Below, one piece after another: positions 1-8,664 of a DNA stretch of 64,000 nt. Location of the stretch: NCBI RefSeq assembly GCF_000023885.1, contig NC_013165.1, positions 310,001-374,000 of the forward strand, written 5' to 3'. This DNA is from Slackia heliotrinireducens DSM 20476. Its GTDB lineage: Bacteria; Actinomycetota; Coriobacteriia; Coriobacteriales; Eggerthellaceae. The position numbers and the translations under genes were made by a program. The stretch's first letter is position 1, and each line of letters begins with the position of its first letter. A model generated the notes under the pieces. The model was not told the DNA's origin. It made no database searches and saw only the letters and a list, made by a program, of their open reading frames with translations.

Positions 1-559
1 CGATGAAGGCGGTGTTCGCCGAGCGCGACCCCCAGCTCGTCCGGGCGGCGTACCGCCAGGCGACCGAGCGCATAGCCGCGCTCAAGCCGCATGCGGGCGA
101 GCTGCTGGAGGACGCGGAGCCCGACGCGCTGGCCTACCTCGACTTCCCCTACGAGCACCACGTGAGGCTGCGCACCAACAACGTGCAGGAGCGCGCCAAC
201 GAGGAGATAAAGCGCAGGACCAAGGTCGTCGGGGTCTTCCCGTCGGTCGAGTCCATGATGCGGCTCGTGGGGTCCGTGCTCATCGACGTCAACGAGGAGT
301 GGCTCGAGATGAACTTCATCGACGCGGCGTCGCTCAAGGACGTCCGCCGGTCCGAGCCCGATCGCTCCCCGATCCCCGAAGACGTGGTCGAGCTCGCCAG
401 GGTCCGAGTCATGACGGCAATAGAGGAAAAACTGGGAAGGGCTGCGTGATGCGGATGGTGTAGGATGTAACCGGTTCCGGGTGATGCTGCGTTTGCTCGG
501 GCGGGCTAAAGCCCGCACCTCGCAAACGCAGTCGTGACACCAACAATCGGCGCACTACC
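1..559 (+). mobile_element. IS256-family insertion sequence, right-hand portion (copy A)
   Basis: The window opens inside this element. Every base compared matches positions 27490-28048 of the complete copy further right at a constant offset of 27489. It carries the 3' part of the transposase and ends with the same right terminal inverted repeat (GTGACACCAACAATCGGCGC then ACTACC, ending at 559). The left end and target duplication lie outside the window. The end falls 3 bases from the foot of the hairpin that terminates pckA. Confidence 0.9.
3..449 (+). CDS. IS256-family transposase, C-terminal 148 residues (5' end outside window)
   Basis: This is the C-terminal third of a DDE transposase of the IS256 family. 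The family-typical segment with the catalytic glutamate, VQERANEEIKRRTKVVGVFP, is present at about residues 61-80 of the fragment. The sequence is identical to the end of the full transposase at 26679-27938. The apparent start at base 3 is only the first codon in frame inside the window and not a true start. No frameshift is visible, so the gene may be intact upstream. Confidence 0.9.
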   Translation: MKAVFAERDPQLVRAAYRQATERIAALKPHAGELLEDAEPDALAYLDFPYEHHVRLRTNNVQERANEEIKRRTKVVGVFPSVESMMRLVGSVLIDVNEEWLEMNFIDAASLKDVRRSEPDRSPIPEDVVELARVRVMTAIEEKLGRAA

Positions 560-562
560 TAT

Positions 563-595
563 GCAGGGCGCAAGGAGCAGCTCCTTGCGCCCTGC
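563..595 (-). terminator. Hairpin terminator of pckA
   Basis: A perfect 15-bp inverted repeat (GCAGGGCGCAAGGAG, loop CAG) lies 68 bases after the pckA stop. On the minus strand it is followed at once by the end of IS256 copy A instead of a T-run, so the element may have inserted at the foot of the terminator. Confidence 0.7.
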
Positions 596-663
596 GGTTT
601 GCAGGTGCGGTTTGATGGGCGCCAGCAGGTTGATTCCTGCGATAGCCTGCGCCTGACCAGCGG

Positions 664-2280
664 TTATTCAGGGTCGGGACCTGAGGAGGCAAGGGCGCGT
701 CCGGCTGGGGTGCCTTCGTACTTCTTGAAGTTCTCGACGAAGAGCTTCGCCAGGTTGCGGGCCTTGGCGTCCCATTCGGCGGCTTCGGCATAGGTGTCGC
801 GCGGGTCCAAGATTGCGCTGTCCACACCGGGCAGTTCTGTGGGAACCTCCAGCCCGAAGATGGGGATGACCTTCGACGGAGCGCTCAGCACGTCGCCGTT
901 CAGGCACGCGTCGATGATGCCGCGGGTGTCTTTGATCGAGATGCGCTTGCCCGTGCCGTTCCAGCCGGTGTTAACCAAAAACGCCCGCGCGCCGGCCTTG
1001 TCCATCTTGCGTACCAGCTCATCGGCGTATTTCGTGGGATGCAGTTCCAAAAACGCCTGGCCGAAGCACGCCGAAAAGGTGGGCGTGGGCGTGTCGATGC
1101 CGCGCTCGGTGCCGGCCAGCTTCGCCGTGAATCCTGACAGGAAGTAGTATTTGGCCTGGTCATCCGTGAGGATCGACACGGGAGGCAGCACGCCGAAGGC
1201 GTCCGCGGACAAGAAGACCACCGTGTTCGCGTCGGGTCCGGCGGAAATCGGGCGCACCTTCTTGACGTTGTTTTCGATGTGGTCGATGGGGTAGGAAACG
1301 CGGGTGTTCTCGGTGACGGATTTGTCCGCGAAGTCGACGCGGCCGCTCGCGTCCACGGTGACGTTTTCCATCAGGGCGTTTCGCCTGATGGCGTTGTAAA
1401 TATCGGGTTCGGACTCCTGGTCCAGGTCGATGACTTTGGCATAGCATCCGCCCTCGAAATTGAACACGCCGTTGTCGTCCCAGCCGTGCTCGTCGTCGCC
1501 GATGAGCAGGCGTTTCGGGTCGGTGGACAGCGTGGTTTTGCCCGTGCCGGAAAGCCCGAAGAAGATGGCGGTGTTTTCGCCGTTCAGATCGGTGTTGGCG
1601 GAGCAGTGCATGGCGGCGATGCCCCGCAGCGGCAGGTAATAGTTCATCATCGAGAACATGCCCTTTTTCATCTCGCCGCCATACCAGGTGTTCAGGATGA
1701 CCTGCTCGCGGCTGGTGATGTTGAATGCCACGCACGTTTCGGAATGCAGGCCCAGCTCGCGGTAGTCGTCGACCTTCGCCTTGGATGCGGCGTACACCAC
1801 GAAGTCCGGTTCGAATACGGCCTGTTCGGCGGGGGTGGGCTGGATGAACATGTTCTTCACGAAATGCGCCTGCCACGCCACCTCGACGATGAAGCGCACG
1901 GCCATGCGGGTGTCTTCGTCGGCGCCGCAGAAGGCGTCCATCACGAACAGGCGCTTGCCGGAGAGCTGTTCCAGCGCGCGGCGCTTGACGGCGTCCCACA
2001 CGGCGGGGCTCATGGGATGGTTGTCATTTTCGAAATCGTCGGAGGTCCACCATACGGTGTTGCGGGAATTCTCGTCTGCGACCAGGTATTTGTCCTTCGG
2101 CGAGCGCCCCGTGTACACACCGGTCATGACGTTGACGGCGTCCATGCAGGTGAGCTGGCCTTTCTCGTAACCGGAAAGGTCGCTTCGCAGCTCTTCGTCA
2201 CGAAGGAAATCGTAGGACGGGTTGTGGATGATTTCGGAGGCATTGGTTATGCCGTATCGGGTCAGATCGAGTTTAGTCAT
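664..2280 (-). CDS. pckA: Phosphoenolpyruvate carboxykinase (ATP)
   Basis: ATP-type PEP carboxykinase catalyses oxaloacetate + ATP to PEP + ADP + CO2, in gluconeogenesis or in reverse as a CO2-fixing, ATP-yielding step in anaerobes. It is cytosolic. The 538-residue length is normal. The P-loop [13 protein letters not shown] lies near residue 240, the kinase-2/metal motif LIGDDEHGW near 260, and the substrate segment [17 protein letters not shown] near 200. The start chosen is the ATG of [10 protein letters not shown], which matches the family N-terminus; the frame stays open 35 codons further upstream but that extension is not family-like. A strong hairpin follows the stop. It is transcribed in the same direction as the membrane protein gene to its right, with a hairpin between, so it is probably its own unit. 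Confidence 0.97.
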   Translation of the reverse strand: MTKLDLTRYGITNASEIIHNPSYDFLRDEELRSDLSGYEKGQLTCMDAVNVMTGVYTGRSPKDKYLVADENSRNTVWWTSDDFENDNHPMSPAVWDAVKRRALEQLSGKRLFVMDAFCGADEDTRMAVRFIVEVAWQAHFVKNMFIQPTPAEQAVFEPDFVVYAASKAKVDDYRELGLHSETCVAFNITSREQVILNTWYGGEMKKGMFSMMNYYLPLRGIAAMHCSANTDLNGENTAIFFGLSGTGKTTLSTDPKRLLIGDDEHGWDDNGVFNFEGGCYAKVIDLDQESEPDIYNAIRRNALMENVTVDASGRVDFADKSVTENTRVSYPIDHIENNVKKVRPISAGPDANTVVFLSADAFGVLPPVSILTDDQAKYYFLSGFTAKLAGTERGIDTPTPTFSACFGQAFLELHPTKYADELVRKMDKAGARAFLVNTGWNGTGKRISIKDTRGIIDACLNGDVLSAPSKVIPIFGLEVPTELPGVDSAILDPRDTYAEAAEWDAKARNLAKLFVENFKKYEGTPAGRALASSGPDPE

Positions 2281-2419
2281 GGCAAATCGTCGTCTTTCTG
2301 AATTCTGGGGCGGGACGGTGGGGACGGAGCCTTTTGTCCCGCTACTGAGGGTGAAAGGAACAAAGGGGAGGCCGCTTTGTCCCAAGGAAGGCCTCCATGT
2401 GTCCCCAGTGGCACAAAAG

Positions 2420-2450
2420 TGTGTCAGTAGGAAACGTCCCTACTGACACA
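2420..2450 (-). terminator. 12-bp stem hairpin after the CmpB-like gene
   Basis: TGTGTCAGTAGG at 2420-2431 pairs perfectly with CCTACTGACACA at 2439-2450, 10 bases beyond the stop of the membrane protein gene on the minus strand. There is no clear T-run. It is either a terminator or a processed hairpin between that gene and pckA. Confidence 0.5.
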
Positions 2451-2460
2451 CGGGGCTGGG

Positions 2461-3681
2461 CTATCTCGCGCGGGAGGCGTTGTCGGGGTTCATAATCATG
2501 GTCTGGAAACGGCTGGTCATGAAGTCGTTGTCGTAGTGCTCGTTGCAGAATTCGACAATGGCGGGGGTGTCTTCGTAATCCATGGTGCCGGCCTCGCGCT
2601 GGTACCAGCTGTCGAAGGATGCCAGTGTAAGCACGCAGTCGATCGTCATCAGCACCGTGCATACCATAGTCACGCTGTAGCGCCAGTTCCACGGGATCTT
2701 GTTCACGATCTTGAGCATGATGGGCAGGGCGAAGCGCACCCACGCCAGGCCGAGCGCGCCCCACATGCACATGAACATGAAGTTGGTACGGCCGTCGATA
2801 TTGAGGAACGTGCCGGAATAATCCCAGGCCACAATGCCGAAGGACACCTGCATGAACCAACTGACGAAGAACTCGAAGGCACCGCCGATAATGCCGCTCA
2901 CCACGAAGATGATGAAGGGGTTTCTGTTATAGAAGCGGTTGAGCGCCACGGTCATGAGCACGGCGCCGACACCGTAGATGGGGCTGAAGGGGCCGTACAG
3001 AAGGCCGGCGCGGTCCTGGTAAACCCCGAAATCCACTACCGTCATGTGGTAGATGACCTCGACGACCAGCCCCAAAAAGCAGCAGACCACAAACACCCAG
3101 AAGATGTTGAAGAAGTTCAGCGTGATGTAGCCGCGTCCGGTGGTGTCGCGGCCCAGCGTGCCGTCTTCGGCCTCGGCCTTGCGGTTGAGGGCCAGAAGCT
3201 TACGCTGCAGCCGACGTTCTTCCAGAAGGGCCGGGTCGCAGTAGGATTGGATGGCGATCAGGATGACCATGTTGATGCCCGGCGCAATCATCTGGGAGGA
3301 CATGCCGGTCATCATGTAGTTGCATACCATGATGAGCGCTTCGATCGTGATCAGCACGTTGGCGATAAGGGCCGCCCGACGCCGGTTGCCGCGAATGAGC
3401 CGTACGCCTAAAACGACGAACAGGACGGCCGCCGCGACGGAAAGCACGGTCGAAACCAAGGTGATGACAAGCGCCGTGGTGGTCTGATATTCCAGCTCCG
3501 ACAAATCGACTCGGCCGAAGAAGCCGACCAGTGTGAGTATCGCAAGCACGAACGAAAGCACCTGCAGGCCACCTGCGACGATGGACAGCGCGCCGTAGAT
3601 GCGCACGAACAGCGAAAGCTTTTCAGGCTCCTCGTCGCGGACGTTTTCGATAATGTCCAGCGTTCCGTTCGGTTCTGCCAT
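2461..3681 (-). CDS. CmpB-like polytopic membrane protein (putative ABC-transporter type IV)
   Basis: A 406-residue integral membrane protein. The C-terminal half, from about residue 235 (NIFWVFVVCCFLGLVVEVIY) onward, matches the CmpB-like family known as putative ABC-transporter type IV, including the YGPFSPIYGVGA segment and several long hydrophobic helices. The N-terminal half adds about four more hydrophobic segments after a short acidic cytosolic leader. The start is the ATG of MAEPNGTLD, 9 bases after an AAAGGATCC Shine-Dalgarno. No ATP-binding partner is encoded nearby, so a transport role is not shown; the substrate is unknown. Confidence 0.75.
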   Translation of the reverse strand: MAEPNGTLDIIENVRDEEPEKLSLFVRIYGALSIVAGGLQVLSFVLAILTLVGFFGRVDLSELEYQTTTALVITLVSTVLSVAAAVLFVVLGVRLIRGNRRRAALIANVLITIEALIMVCNYMMTGMSSQMIAPGINMVILIAIQSYCDPALLEERRLQRKLLALNRKAEAEDGTLGRDTTGRGYITLNFFNIFWVFVVCCFLGLVVEVIYHMTVVDFGVYQDRAGLLYGPFSPIYGVGAVLMTVALNRFYNRNPFIIFVVSGIIGGAFEFFVSWFMQVSFGIVAWDYSGTFLNIDGRTNFMFMCMWGALGLAWVRFALPIMLKIVNKIPWNWRYSVTMVCTVLMTIDCVLTLASFDSWYQREAGTMDYEDTPAIVEFCNEHYDNDFMTSRFQTMIMNPDNASRAR

Positions 3682-3713
3682 GTTGACGGATCCTTTCTTG
3701 CGACCTCGAAAAT

Positions 3714-3742
3714 GGGACAAAGGTGACTGTCTCCTTTGTCCC
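3714..3742. repeat. Quasi-palindrome GGGACAAAGG ... CCTTTGTCCC
   Basis: GGGACAAAGG and CCTTTGTCCC face each other across a short centre just upstream of the CmpB-like gene. Related CCTTTGTCCC or GGGACAAAGG strings occur near 2332-2390 and at 8342-8372, so this looks like a small dispersed REP-like family rather than a gene-specific operator. Confidence 0.5.
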
Positions 3743-4048
3743 AGCAATAGTTTAGGCGCATGATGGCGATGCGCAACAGAAAATATCAATATAGCAAAGG
3801 CGAGATAACAGGTAAGACACGACGGGCCTGGTGCGCCGTTGGAATCTCGGGCCGGTCGCTTCCATATGTCGATAAATCATGTGAATTCCCGCATATGAAA
3901 TGTACGACTTGTGCAGTGTGTCGGCTATGCCGTGCCGATATTGATACACTTTCCCGAGCGATTCAGCGGCGTGCCTCCGACGCACCAGGCGAACGAGGTT
4001 TGGCGCTGGATCGCTTTACGTTGTTTGTACTGAGGAGTCACCTGTTCT

Positions 4049-5467
4049 ATGTTTGAGTTGCTTTCCGCCATCGACGGGTTCGTGTGGGGCCCTGCGATGA
4101 TCGCGCTCCTTTTGGGGTCGCACGTGTTCCTGACGTTCCGCCTCGGATTCATTCAGAGGCGTCTGCCCCAGGCAATCCGCCTGTCGTGGAAGAAGGACAA
4201 GGGAGCGGAAGGCGACATCTCGAACTTCGGCGCGCTTTCCACCGCGCTGGCGGCAACCATCGGCACAGGCTCCATTGTCGGCGTGGCTACGGCAATCATC
4301 GCTGGCGGGCCCGGCGCCGTGTTCTGGATGTGGATCGCGGGCATCTTCGGCATCGCCACGAAATACGCCGAGGTGTTCGTTTCGCTCAAATACCGCGTGA
4401 AGGACCATAACGAAGAGATGCTCGGCGGCGCCATGTACGCCTGGGAACGCGCTTTCAAGAAGGACGGCAAGACTCCCATCTGGGCGAAGGTCATGGCTGT
4501 GCTGTTTGCGGTGTTTGCGGCCGTCGCCGCCATCGGCACGGGCAGCGCCGTGCAGGCGAGCGCCATGACGGGCATCATCACGTCGAACGTGGACGTGCCC
4601 GCCTGGGTCATCGGCATCATCATCGTGGTGATGTCGGGTGCCGTCATCCTTGGCGGCGTGAAGAAGATCTCTACCGTGTGCGAGCGGCTGGTGCCCGTTA
4701 TGGCCGTGGGCTATGCGGCGGGCTGCATCATCATCCTGTGCATGAATTGGCAGTACCTGCTGCCGGCGCTGTGGGAGATCCTCCGTTGCGCGTTCACTTC
4801 GAGGGCTGCGTTCGGCGGCGCCGTGGGCAGCGGCGTTGTGGTGGCGCTGCAGTTCGGATGCGCCCGCGGCCTGTTCAGCAACGAGAGCGGGCTGGGCTCG
4901 GCGCCGATCATCGCGGCGGCTGCGCAGACCCGCAACCCGGCGCAGCAGGCGCTGGTGGCCATGACCGGCGCGTTCTGGTCCACGGTGGTCATCTGCCTGT
5001 TAACGGGCATCGTGCTGGTTTCCACCATGCTGGCGTACCCTGAAATCCAGGAAATGATTCTGGCGAACCCGACTCTGTTCACGGGCGCGCAGCTGTCGTC
5101 CATCGCGTTCTCGAAGATACCGGTCATCGGCACGCCCATCCTGGTGCTGGGCATGGTTGCGTTCTCGTATTCCACCATCCTGGGTTGGAGCTATTACGGC
5201 AGCCGCTGCGCCACCTACCTGTTCGGCCATCGTGCCGTGCGGCCCTACCAGGTGATTTACGTGCTCATTTCGTTCCTCGGGGCCATCGGCGTGGGCGATG
5301 TGGTGTGGCTGGTCAGCGACATCGGCAACGCGTTTATGGCCATCCCGAACATCATCGTGACGCTGGCACTGTCGGGCCTGGTGGCGCGCGAGACGAAACA
5401 TTACGTCTACGACGGCCACCTGGACGACGAGTGCCTGGATGACATCCCGAAGGTGTATACCAAGTAA
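4049..5467 (+). CDS. AGCS-family sodium:alanine/glycine symporter
   Basis: A 472-residue secondary transporter of the alanine or glycine:cation symporter family, importing small amino acids with Na+ or H+. About ten hydrophobic helices span the protein. Family signatures are visible: the early ALAATIGTGSIVGVATAI stretch near residue 65 and NESGLGSAPIIAAAA near 277. The start ATG (MFELLSAIDGF) has GGAG about 12 bases upstream. The gene stands alone between a divergent neighbour and a non-coding stretch. Substrate choice among alanine, glycine and D-alanine cannot be read from the sequence. Confidence 0.93.
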   Translation: MFELLSAIDGFVWGPAMIALLLGSHVFLTFRLGFIQRRLPQAIRLSWKKDKGAEGDISNFGALSTALAATIGTGSIVGVATAIIAGGPGAVFWMWIAGIFGIATKYAEVFVSLKYRVKDHNEEMLGGAMYAWERAFKKDGKTPIWAKVMAVLFAVFAAVAAIGTGSAVQASAMTGIITSNVDVPAWVIGIIIVVMSGAVILGGVKKISTVCERLVPVMAVGYAAGCIIILCMNWQYLLPALWEILRCAFTSRAAFGGAVGSGVVVALQFGCARGLFSNESGLGSAPIIAAAAQTRNPAQQALVAMTGAFWSTVVICLLTGIVLVSTMLAYPEIQEMILANPTLFTGAQLSSIAFSKIPVIGTPILVLGMVAFSYSTILGWSYYGSRCATYLFGHRAVRPYQVIYVLISFLGAIGVGDVVWLVSDIGNAFMAIPNIIVTLALSGLVARETKHYVYDGHLDDECLDDIPKVYTK

Positions 5468-5660
5468 CCGTGGGGCTGTGGGCCAAAGCCAGTGTCCGGG
5501 CCCGTCGACGGGCAGCGCGGCGACCGTCGTCCTCAATTAGGAATTCTAGAGAAAAGGCCTAGTGGAGTAGACCAAAAGTGTCGACGGATTCTGCTTTGCG
5601 GGTGGTGCCGGCCCGCCCATCCGTTTTTGCGGTCTGCAACTTTTCCCGAAAACGGCCTTT

Positions 5661-5825
5661 TGCGCCAGGAAAATCAACTGGTGTACGACCTACTGGGGCC
5701 ATCGGATTCCGCCTTTGAATGGAGTAGCTATCTGACCTGGGGATACTCTTTAAGGCATATTCTCGACGACCGAGATGCGGCAGTCAAGTAGCTCTCAGGT
5801 CGTACACTACTTGTTTTTTGGCGCA
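5661..5825. repeat. 165-bp element with about 30-bp imperfect terminal inverted repeats
   Basis: TGCGCCAGG...GTGTACGACCT at 5661-5691 is mirrored by AGGTCGTACAC...TTGGCGCA at 5797-5825, with 11 outer-to-inner bases (AGGTCGTACAC) and GGCGCA exactly matched. The size and shape suggest a MITE or a large folded RNA; it encodes no protein. Confidence 0.5.
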
Positions 5826-5900
5826 GAAACGGGTTTTGGCCGAAAGGAGCGGGCGGCCGGCATTCGCGCCGGGGTGGGGTGCGAGCTTTCATCACAAGAA

Positions 5901-5931
5901 AGTGCACCGGCGGGAAGTCTGCCGGTGCACT
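5901..5931 (-). terminator. Terminator of the AAA+ operon
   Basis: AGTGCACCGGC (5901-5911) and GCCGGTGCACT (5921-5931) form a perfect 11-bp stem with a 9-base loop, 44 bases past the stop of the ATPase gene. On the minus strand it is followed by a T-rich tract (TTTCTTGT). Confidence 0.8.
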
Positions 5932-5975
5932 CTGAAATACATATGGGACAAGGAGAATGCCGTCGTTCCGAACGG

Positions 5976-7142
5976 CTAGCCGACGAAGCCGACGCGGAGC
6001 TTCTCGATGGAGCGGAACTCGTCGTCTGCCAGGGCGCGCTCCACGTCGCCTGCGCTCAGGCAACGGTCGAGCTTGCCTTGTGCCTTATTGGTCACGACGT
6101 GGTCGAGCAGCTTGCGCATCGTACGGGCGTTGGCGAATCCCTCCTGCTTCGACAGCGAGGGAATGTGCTGTTCGAGCACGTCTAGGGCATCCTTCTCCAC
6201 GGCGAACCCACGGTCGTTGGCCATCTTCCCGAAGATGCTCAGCAGGTCGGCGCTGCCGTATCCGTCGAAGCGGACCTCGAAGCCGATGCGGCCCTTCAGG
6301 CCTGGGTTGTGCTTCAGGAAGTCCTCCATCTCGTCGGGGTAGCCGGCGAAGATGACGATCACCTCTTGGCGCAGCTCCTCCATCAGCTGGTTGATGGCGT
6401 CGATGGCCTCCTGCCCGTGGTCGGCGCTGCGCGAGGTCGGGTCGTTGCGGCTCAGCCGATAGGCCTCGTCGATGAACAGGATGCCGCCGCAGGCGCTTTC
6501 GAAGGTCTTCCGCACGAAATGCGACGTCTCGCCCACATAGGGGCTGATCAGGTCGGTGGCGGATGCGTTGACGAACACGCCCTTGCCTGAGGTCACGCCC
6601 TTGCGGTCGTAGAGTTCCAGCAGGGCGCGGGCAACCATGGTCTTGCCGCCGCCGGGCGGGCCGACGAACATCATGTGCAGCGAATCGACGGCGTCGCGCC
6701 CGTAGGCGCCGATGGCCTCGACGATCGACATGATCGTCTTGACCTGCTTGTCGAGCCCGATGAAGCCGTGTTCGAGCAGCCCCGACTCGGACTGCGGCTT
6801 GATGGCCGCCAGGCTGGTCTTGTCCGTCTTCGGGTTGACGGCGTTGATCCGCGTGGCGACCTGAAGGGCCTTCTTGTCGGAGAAGTTGATCTTCAAAGGT
6901 GCGCAGGAAACCTGGCATCCGTCGAACATCTTCCGGATGGCCTCCTCGGCCGATTCCTTCGCGGCGAACGGCAGGACGGCGGTTCCGTCTTGGATGCATG
7001 CGCGTCCGAACAGGACCTTCGCGCCCGATCCGACAAGCAGGTCGCAGGCGAGCACCACCGATGCCCAGTCGATGGTGTCCTGGGGGAATCGGACCTTGCC
7101 CGCGCAGTACTCGGGCAGATCCATGCTGAACAGGTCGTCCAT
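5976..7142 (-). CDS. CbbX/SpoVK-like AAA+ ATPase
   Basis: A 388-residue AAA+ ATPase resembling the CbbX (CbxX/CfqX) group of remodelling ATPases. Walker A GPPGGGKT lies near residue 160, Walker B GGILFIDEAYRL near 217, and an arginine-finger region LKGRIGFEVRF near 285. The first 130 residues are a separate domain that I do not recognise. Start ATG follows GAAAGGAAG. It is the last gene of a three-gene leftward operon with two small uncharacterised proteins. No RuBisCO is present, so a rubisco-activase role is excluded; the partners may be its substrates or adaptors (inference). Confidence 0.85.
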   Translation of the reverse strand: MDDLFSMDLPEYCAGKVRFPQDTIDWASVVLACDLLVGSGAKVLFGRACIQDGTAVLPFAAKESAEEAIRKMFDGCQVSCAPLKINFSDKKALQVATRINAVNPKTDKTSLAAIKPQSESGLLEHGFIGLDKQVKTIMSIVEAIGAYGRDAVDSLHMMFVGPPGGGKTMVARALLELYDRKGVTSGKGVFVNASATDLISPYVGETSHFVRKTFESACGGILFIDEAYRLSRNDPTSRSADHGQEAIDAINQLMEELRQEVIVIFAGYPDEMEDFLKHNPGLKGRIGFEVRFDGYGSADLLSIFGKMANDRGFAVEKDALDVLEQHIPSLSKQEGFANARTMRKLLDHVVTNKAQGKLDRCLSAGDVERALADDEFRSIEKLRVGFVG

Positions 7143-7167
7143 TGCCGTTCACTTCCTTTCGAAAAGA

Positions 7168-7191
7168 GGGGCGGACGTCGTCGTCCGCCCC
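7168..7191 (-). promoter_or_regulatory. Intra-operon hairpin (possible attenuator)
   Basis: GGGGCGGAC and GTCCGCCCC form a perfect 9-bp GC stem with a 6-base loop between the middle gene and the ATPase gene. On the minus strand it is followed by TCTTTTCG and then the ATPase Shine-Dalgarno. It has the form of a weak terminator and would lower ATPase expression relative to the two upstream genes. Confidence 0.55.
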
Positions 7192-7203
7192 GGTTGCCGT
7201 GCC

Positions 7204-7677
7204 CTAAATGAGGGAGAGCAGATCCTCCAGAAACGGAAGGTCGTCAGGCGGGGTCTTGGCCGGCGCGCTCAGGGCGCGCAGCTCGCCGATGTGCGCCTCG
7301 ATGAAGTCCTTGGCCTGCATGATGAAGGCGTCCATGGCCTCGTCGTCGGGGTAGCGGCAGGTCCAGGTCTTCATATAGGCTGTCTCGCCGTCGCGAAGGT
7401 CGACCTTCACGGGGGCGAAGGCGGGGTCGGCGATTGCCTTGGCGGCCACTTTGCAGGCGTAGTCGTCGACGCGGTCCTTCGCGACCTTGTCGATCAGCTC
7501 GACGCGCGCCCAGACGCGGGGGAATCGCTCGTCGTCGTCGCGGGCGTTGGCAATCTTGATGGTGAAGGTTTCGCCGGCGGCTTCGAACGTGCCGGAGTGG
7601 CCGGTCTTGTCCTTCGGGCGGATTTTCGCGGCAGTGCAGTTGATGTAGGGGATGTCGTTGTAGCTGTCGAGAAGCAT
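7204..7677 (-). CDS. Uncharacterised acidic 157-residue protein
   Basis: I do not recognise this soluble protein. It is rich in aspartate and lysine, has no signal peptide or membrane helix, and begins MLLDSYNDIPYINCTAAKIRP after a good AAGGAGTCAGCC Shine-Dalgarno. Coding potential is supported by the clean start, the operon position between two other leftward genes (36-base gap upstream, hairpin downstream) and normal base composition. Its constant association with the AAA+ ATPase here suggests a partner or substrate of that ATPase, which is inference only. Confidence 0.7.
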   Translation of the reverse strand: MLLDSYNDIPYINCTAAKIRPKDKTGHSGTFEAAGETFTIKIANARDDDERFPRVWARVELIDKVAKDRVDDYACKVAAKAIADPAFAPVKVDLRDGETAYMKTWTCRYPDDEAMDAFIMQAKDFIEAHIGELRALSAPAKTPPDDLPFLEDLLSLI

Positions 7678-7713
7678 GGCTGACTCCTTATTTCTTGGTT
7701 GTCGGATGAGCGG

Positions 7714-8175
7714 TTAGTCGGCAAGGCTTTCGCGAAGTGCGCGCAGCAGTCCGAGGGCCTGCATGGGGTCGCCGCTGCGCTTGATGGCTTCGCTGGGGGA
7801 TTCGCCCTGCTCAATGGCGCGAAGCGGCGCGATATCCTGGTCGTAGCACATGGAAACGCAGGTCACCATGTGGTCGGGCGCCTCGTCGTCGATGCTGCGG
7901 TCGAGGTAAATGAGTACTTCGCCGTCGTCTGCAAGCTCGAGCGTGCCCACCTTGTGTAGCCAACCGGAGAGATGTCCGGTCAGCGCGACCATCGCAGCCT
8001 TGTTCTCGTCGTTGGCAAAGGTCTTCGTGTGGGCGAGCGCGCGCATGACTCCATCCTCGGGTATCGAGATTTCGACCTCTATGCCGTCGCGGTAGGCCAG
8101 CCATCCCTCGCCGTTGCGGATGTAGTACGAGTTGCTTTCTTCGAGCATTGCTTCCAGCTTTTCCTTATCAGTCAT
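7714..8175 (-). CDS. Uncharacterised 153-residue protein, first gene of the AAA+ operon
   Basis: I do not recognise this protein. It starts MTDKEKLEAMLEES at an ATG preceded by GAAAGGAGCCCAAT; the frame is open further upstream but without a comparable ribosome site. It looks like one globular alpha/beta domain, ends in a short helix (ALGLLRALRESLAD), and carries no membrane segment or metal-binding motif. It heads the operon with the 157-residue protein and the CbbX-like ATPase. Confidence 0.7.
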   Translation of the reverse strand: MTDKEKLEAMLEESNSYYIRNGEGWLAYRDGIEVEISIPEDGVMRALAHTKTFANDENKAAMVALTGHLSGWLHKVGTLELADDGEVLIYLDRSIDDEAPDHMVTCVSMCYDQDIAPLRAIEQGESPSEAIKRSGDPMQALGLLRALRESLAD

Positions 8176-8341
8176 ATTGGGCTCCTTTCGTCGTGCTTGA
8201 CGGCCTGCCCGCCTGGGGCCGAGCCGAGTGTGATTACACGATAAAGAGCTGGTCATAAGCTGATTGCGCAATCCGATGCGACAATCACCCGAGCCTTTCT
8301 TGTCGCACTGCGGGCCGTGTGACGGGTGGTTTGGCGGAAAT

Positions 8342-8372
8342 GGGGATAATGGGGACCGTCCCCTTTGTCCCA
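8342..8372. repeat. REP-like quasi-palindrome
   Basis: GGGGATAATGGGGAC faces GTCCCCTTTGTCCC. It shares the CCTTTGTCCC half with the palindrome at 3714-3742 and with strings upstream of pckA. Confidence 0.5.
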
Positions 8373-8374
8373 CG

Positions 8375-8601
8375 TGCAACGAGAATCGGTTTTCGTGCGC
8401 ACTTAGGGGGATAATCGGTAACAAATTGTGCGGATGAAGCCGTCTGGAAGCGCGCGCTTGCTCCGTTATGCGTCTGTTACGCCCCAAAAGATGGCTAACT
8501 GTGGCGTTACGCAGGGTATCCTTCGCGCGTTCGAGGCAATCGGGAGGTCTGGTTTTGCAGATTATCCCCCTAAGTGCGCAGAAAACAAGATTTTCGTTGC
8601 A
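8375..8601. repeat. 227-bp element with about 48-bp terminal inverted repeats
   Basis: The left arm starts TGCAACGAGAATC and contains TGCGCACTTAGGGGGATAAT. The right arm is its near-perfect reverse complement and ends GATTTTCGTTGCA. The shared core of 20 bases is exact; the outer parts differ at a few positions. Between the arms lies about 130 bp without a convincing gene. The form is that of a MITE. Confidence 0.7.
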
Positions 8602-8664
8602 GATGCCGCCTCGGAGAGCAGTGTCGTTGGCAAAAGCCAGTCCGCAGGGCCCGTGCGATACTGA

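Larger units (their letters stand above)
5468..5975. other. Intergenic region with an inverted-repeat element
   Basis: This 508-base gap separates two convergent genes. It holds the inverted-repeat element at 5661-5825 and the hairpin at 5901-5931. Short open frames here have no recognisable protein character and I leave them out. Confidence 0.6.

Noticed and set aside
1279-2301. Long plus-strand frame (340 codons) opposite pckA
   Set aside because: It is antisense to a clear pckA, has a composition typical of a GC-bias shadow (rich in V, G, H, A) and no ribosome site.
5976-7142. Rubisco activase CbbX
   Set aside because: The ATPase is CbbX-like, but no rubisco or Calvin-cycle gene is present and the N-terminal domain differs.
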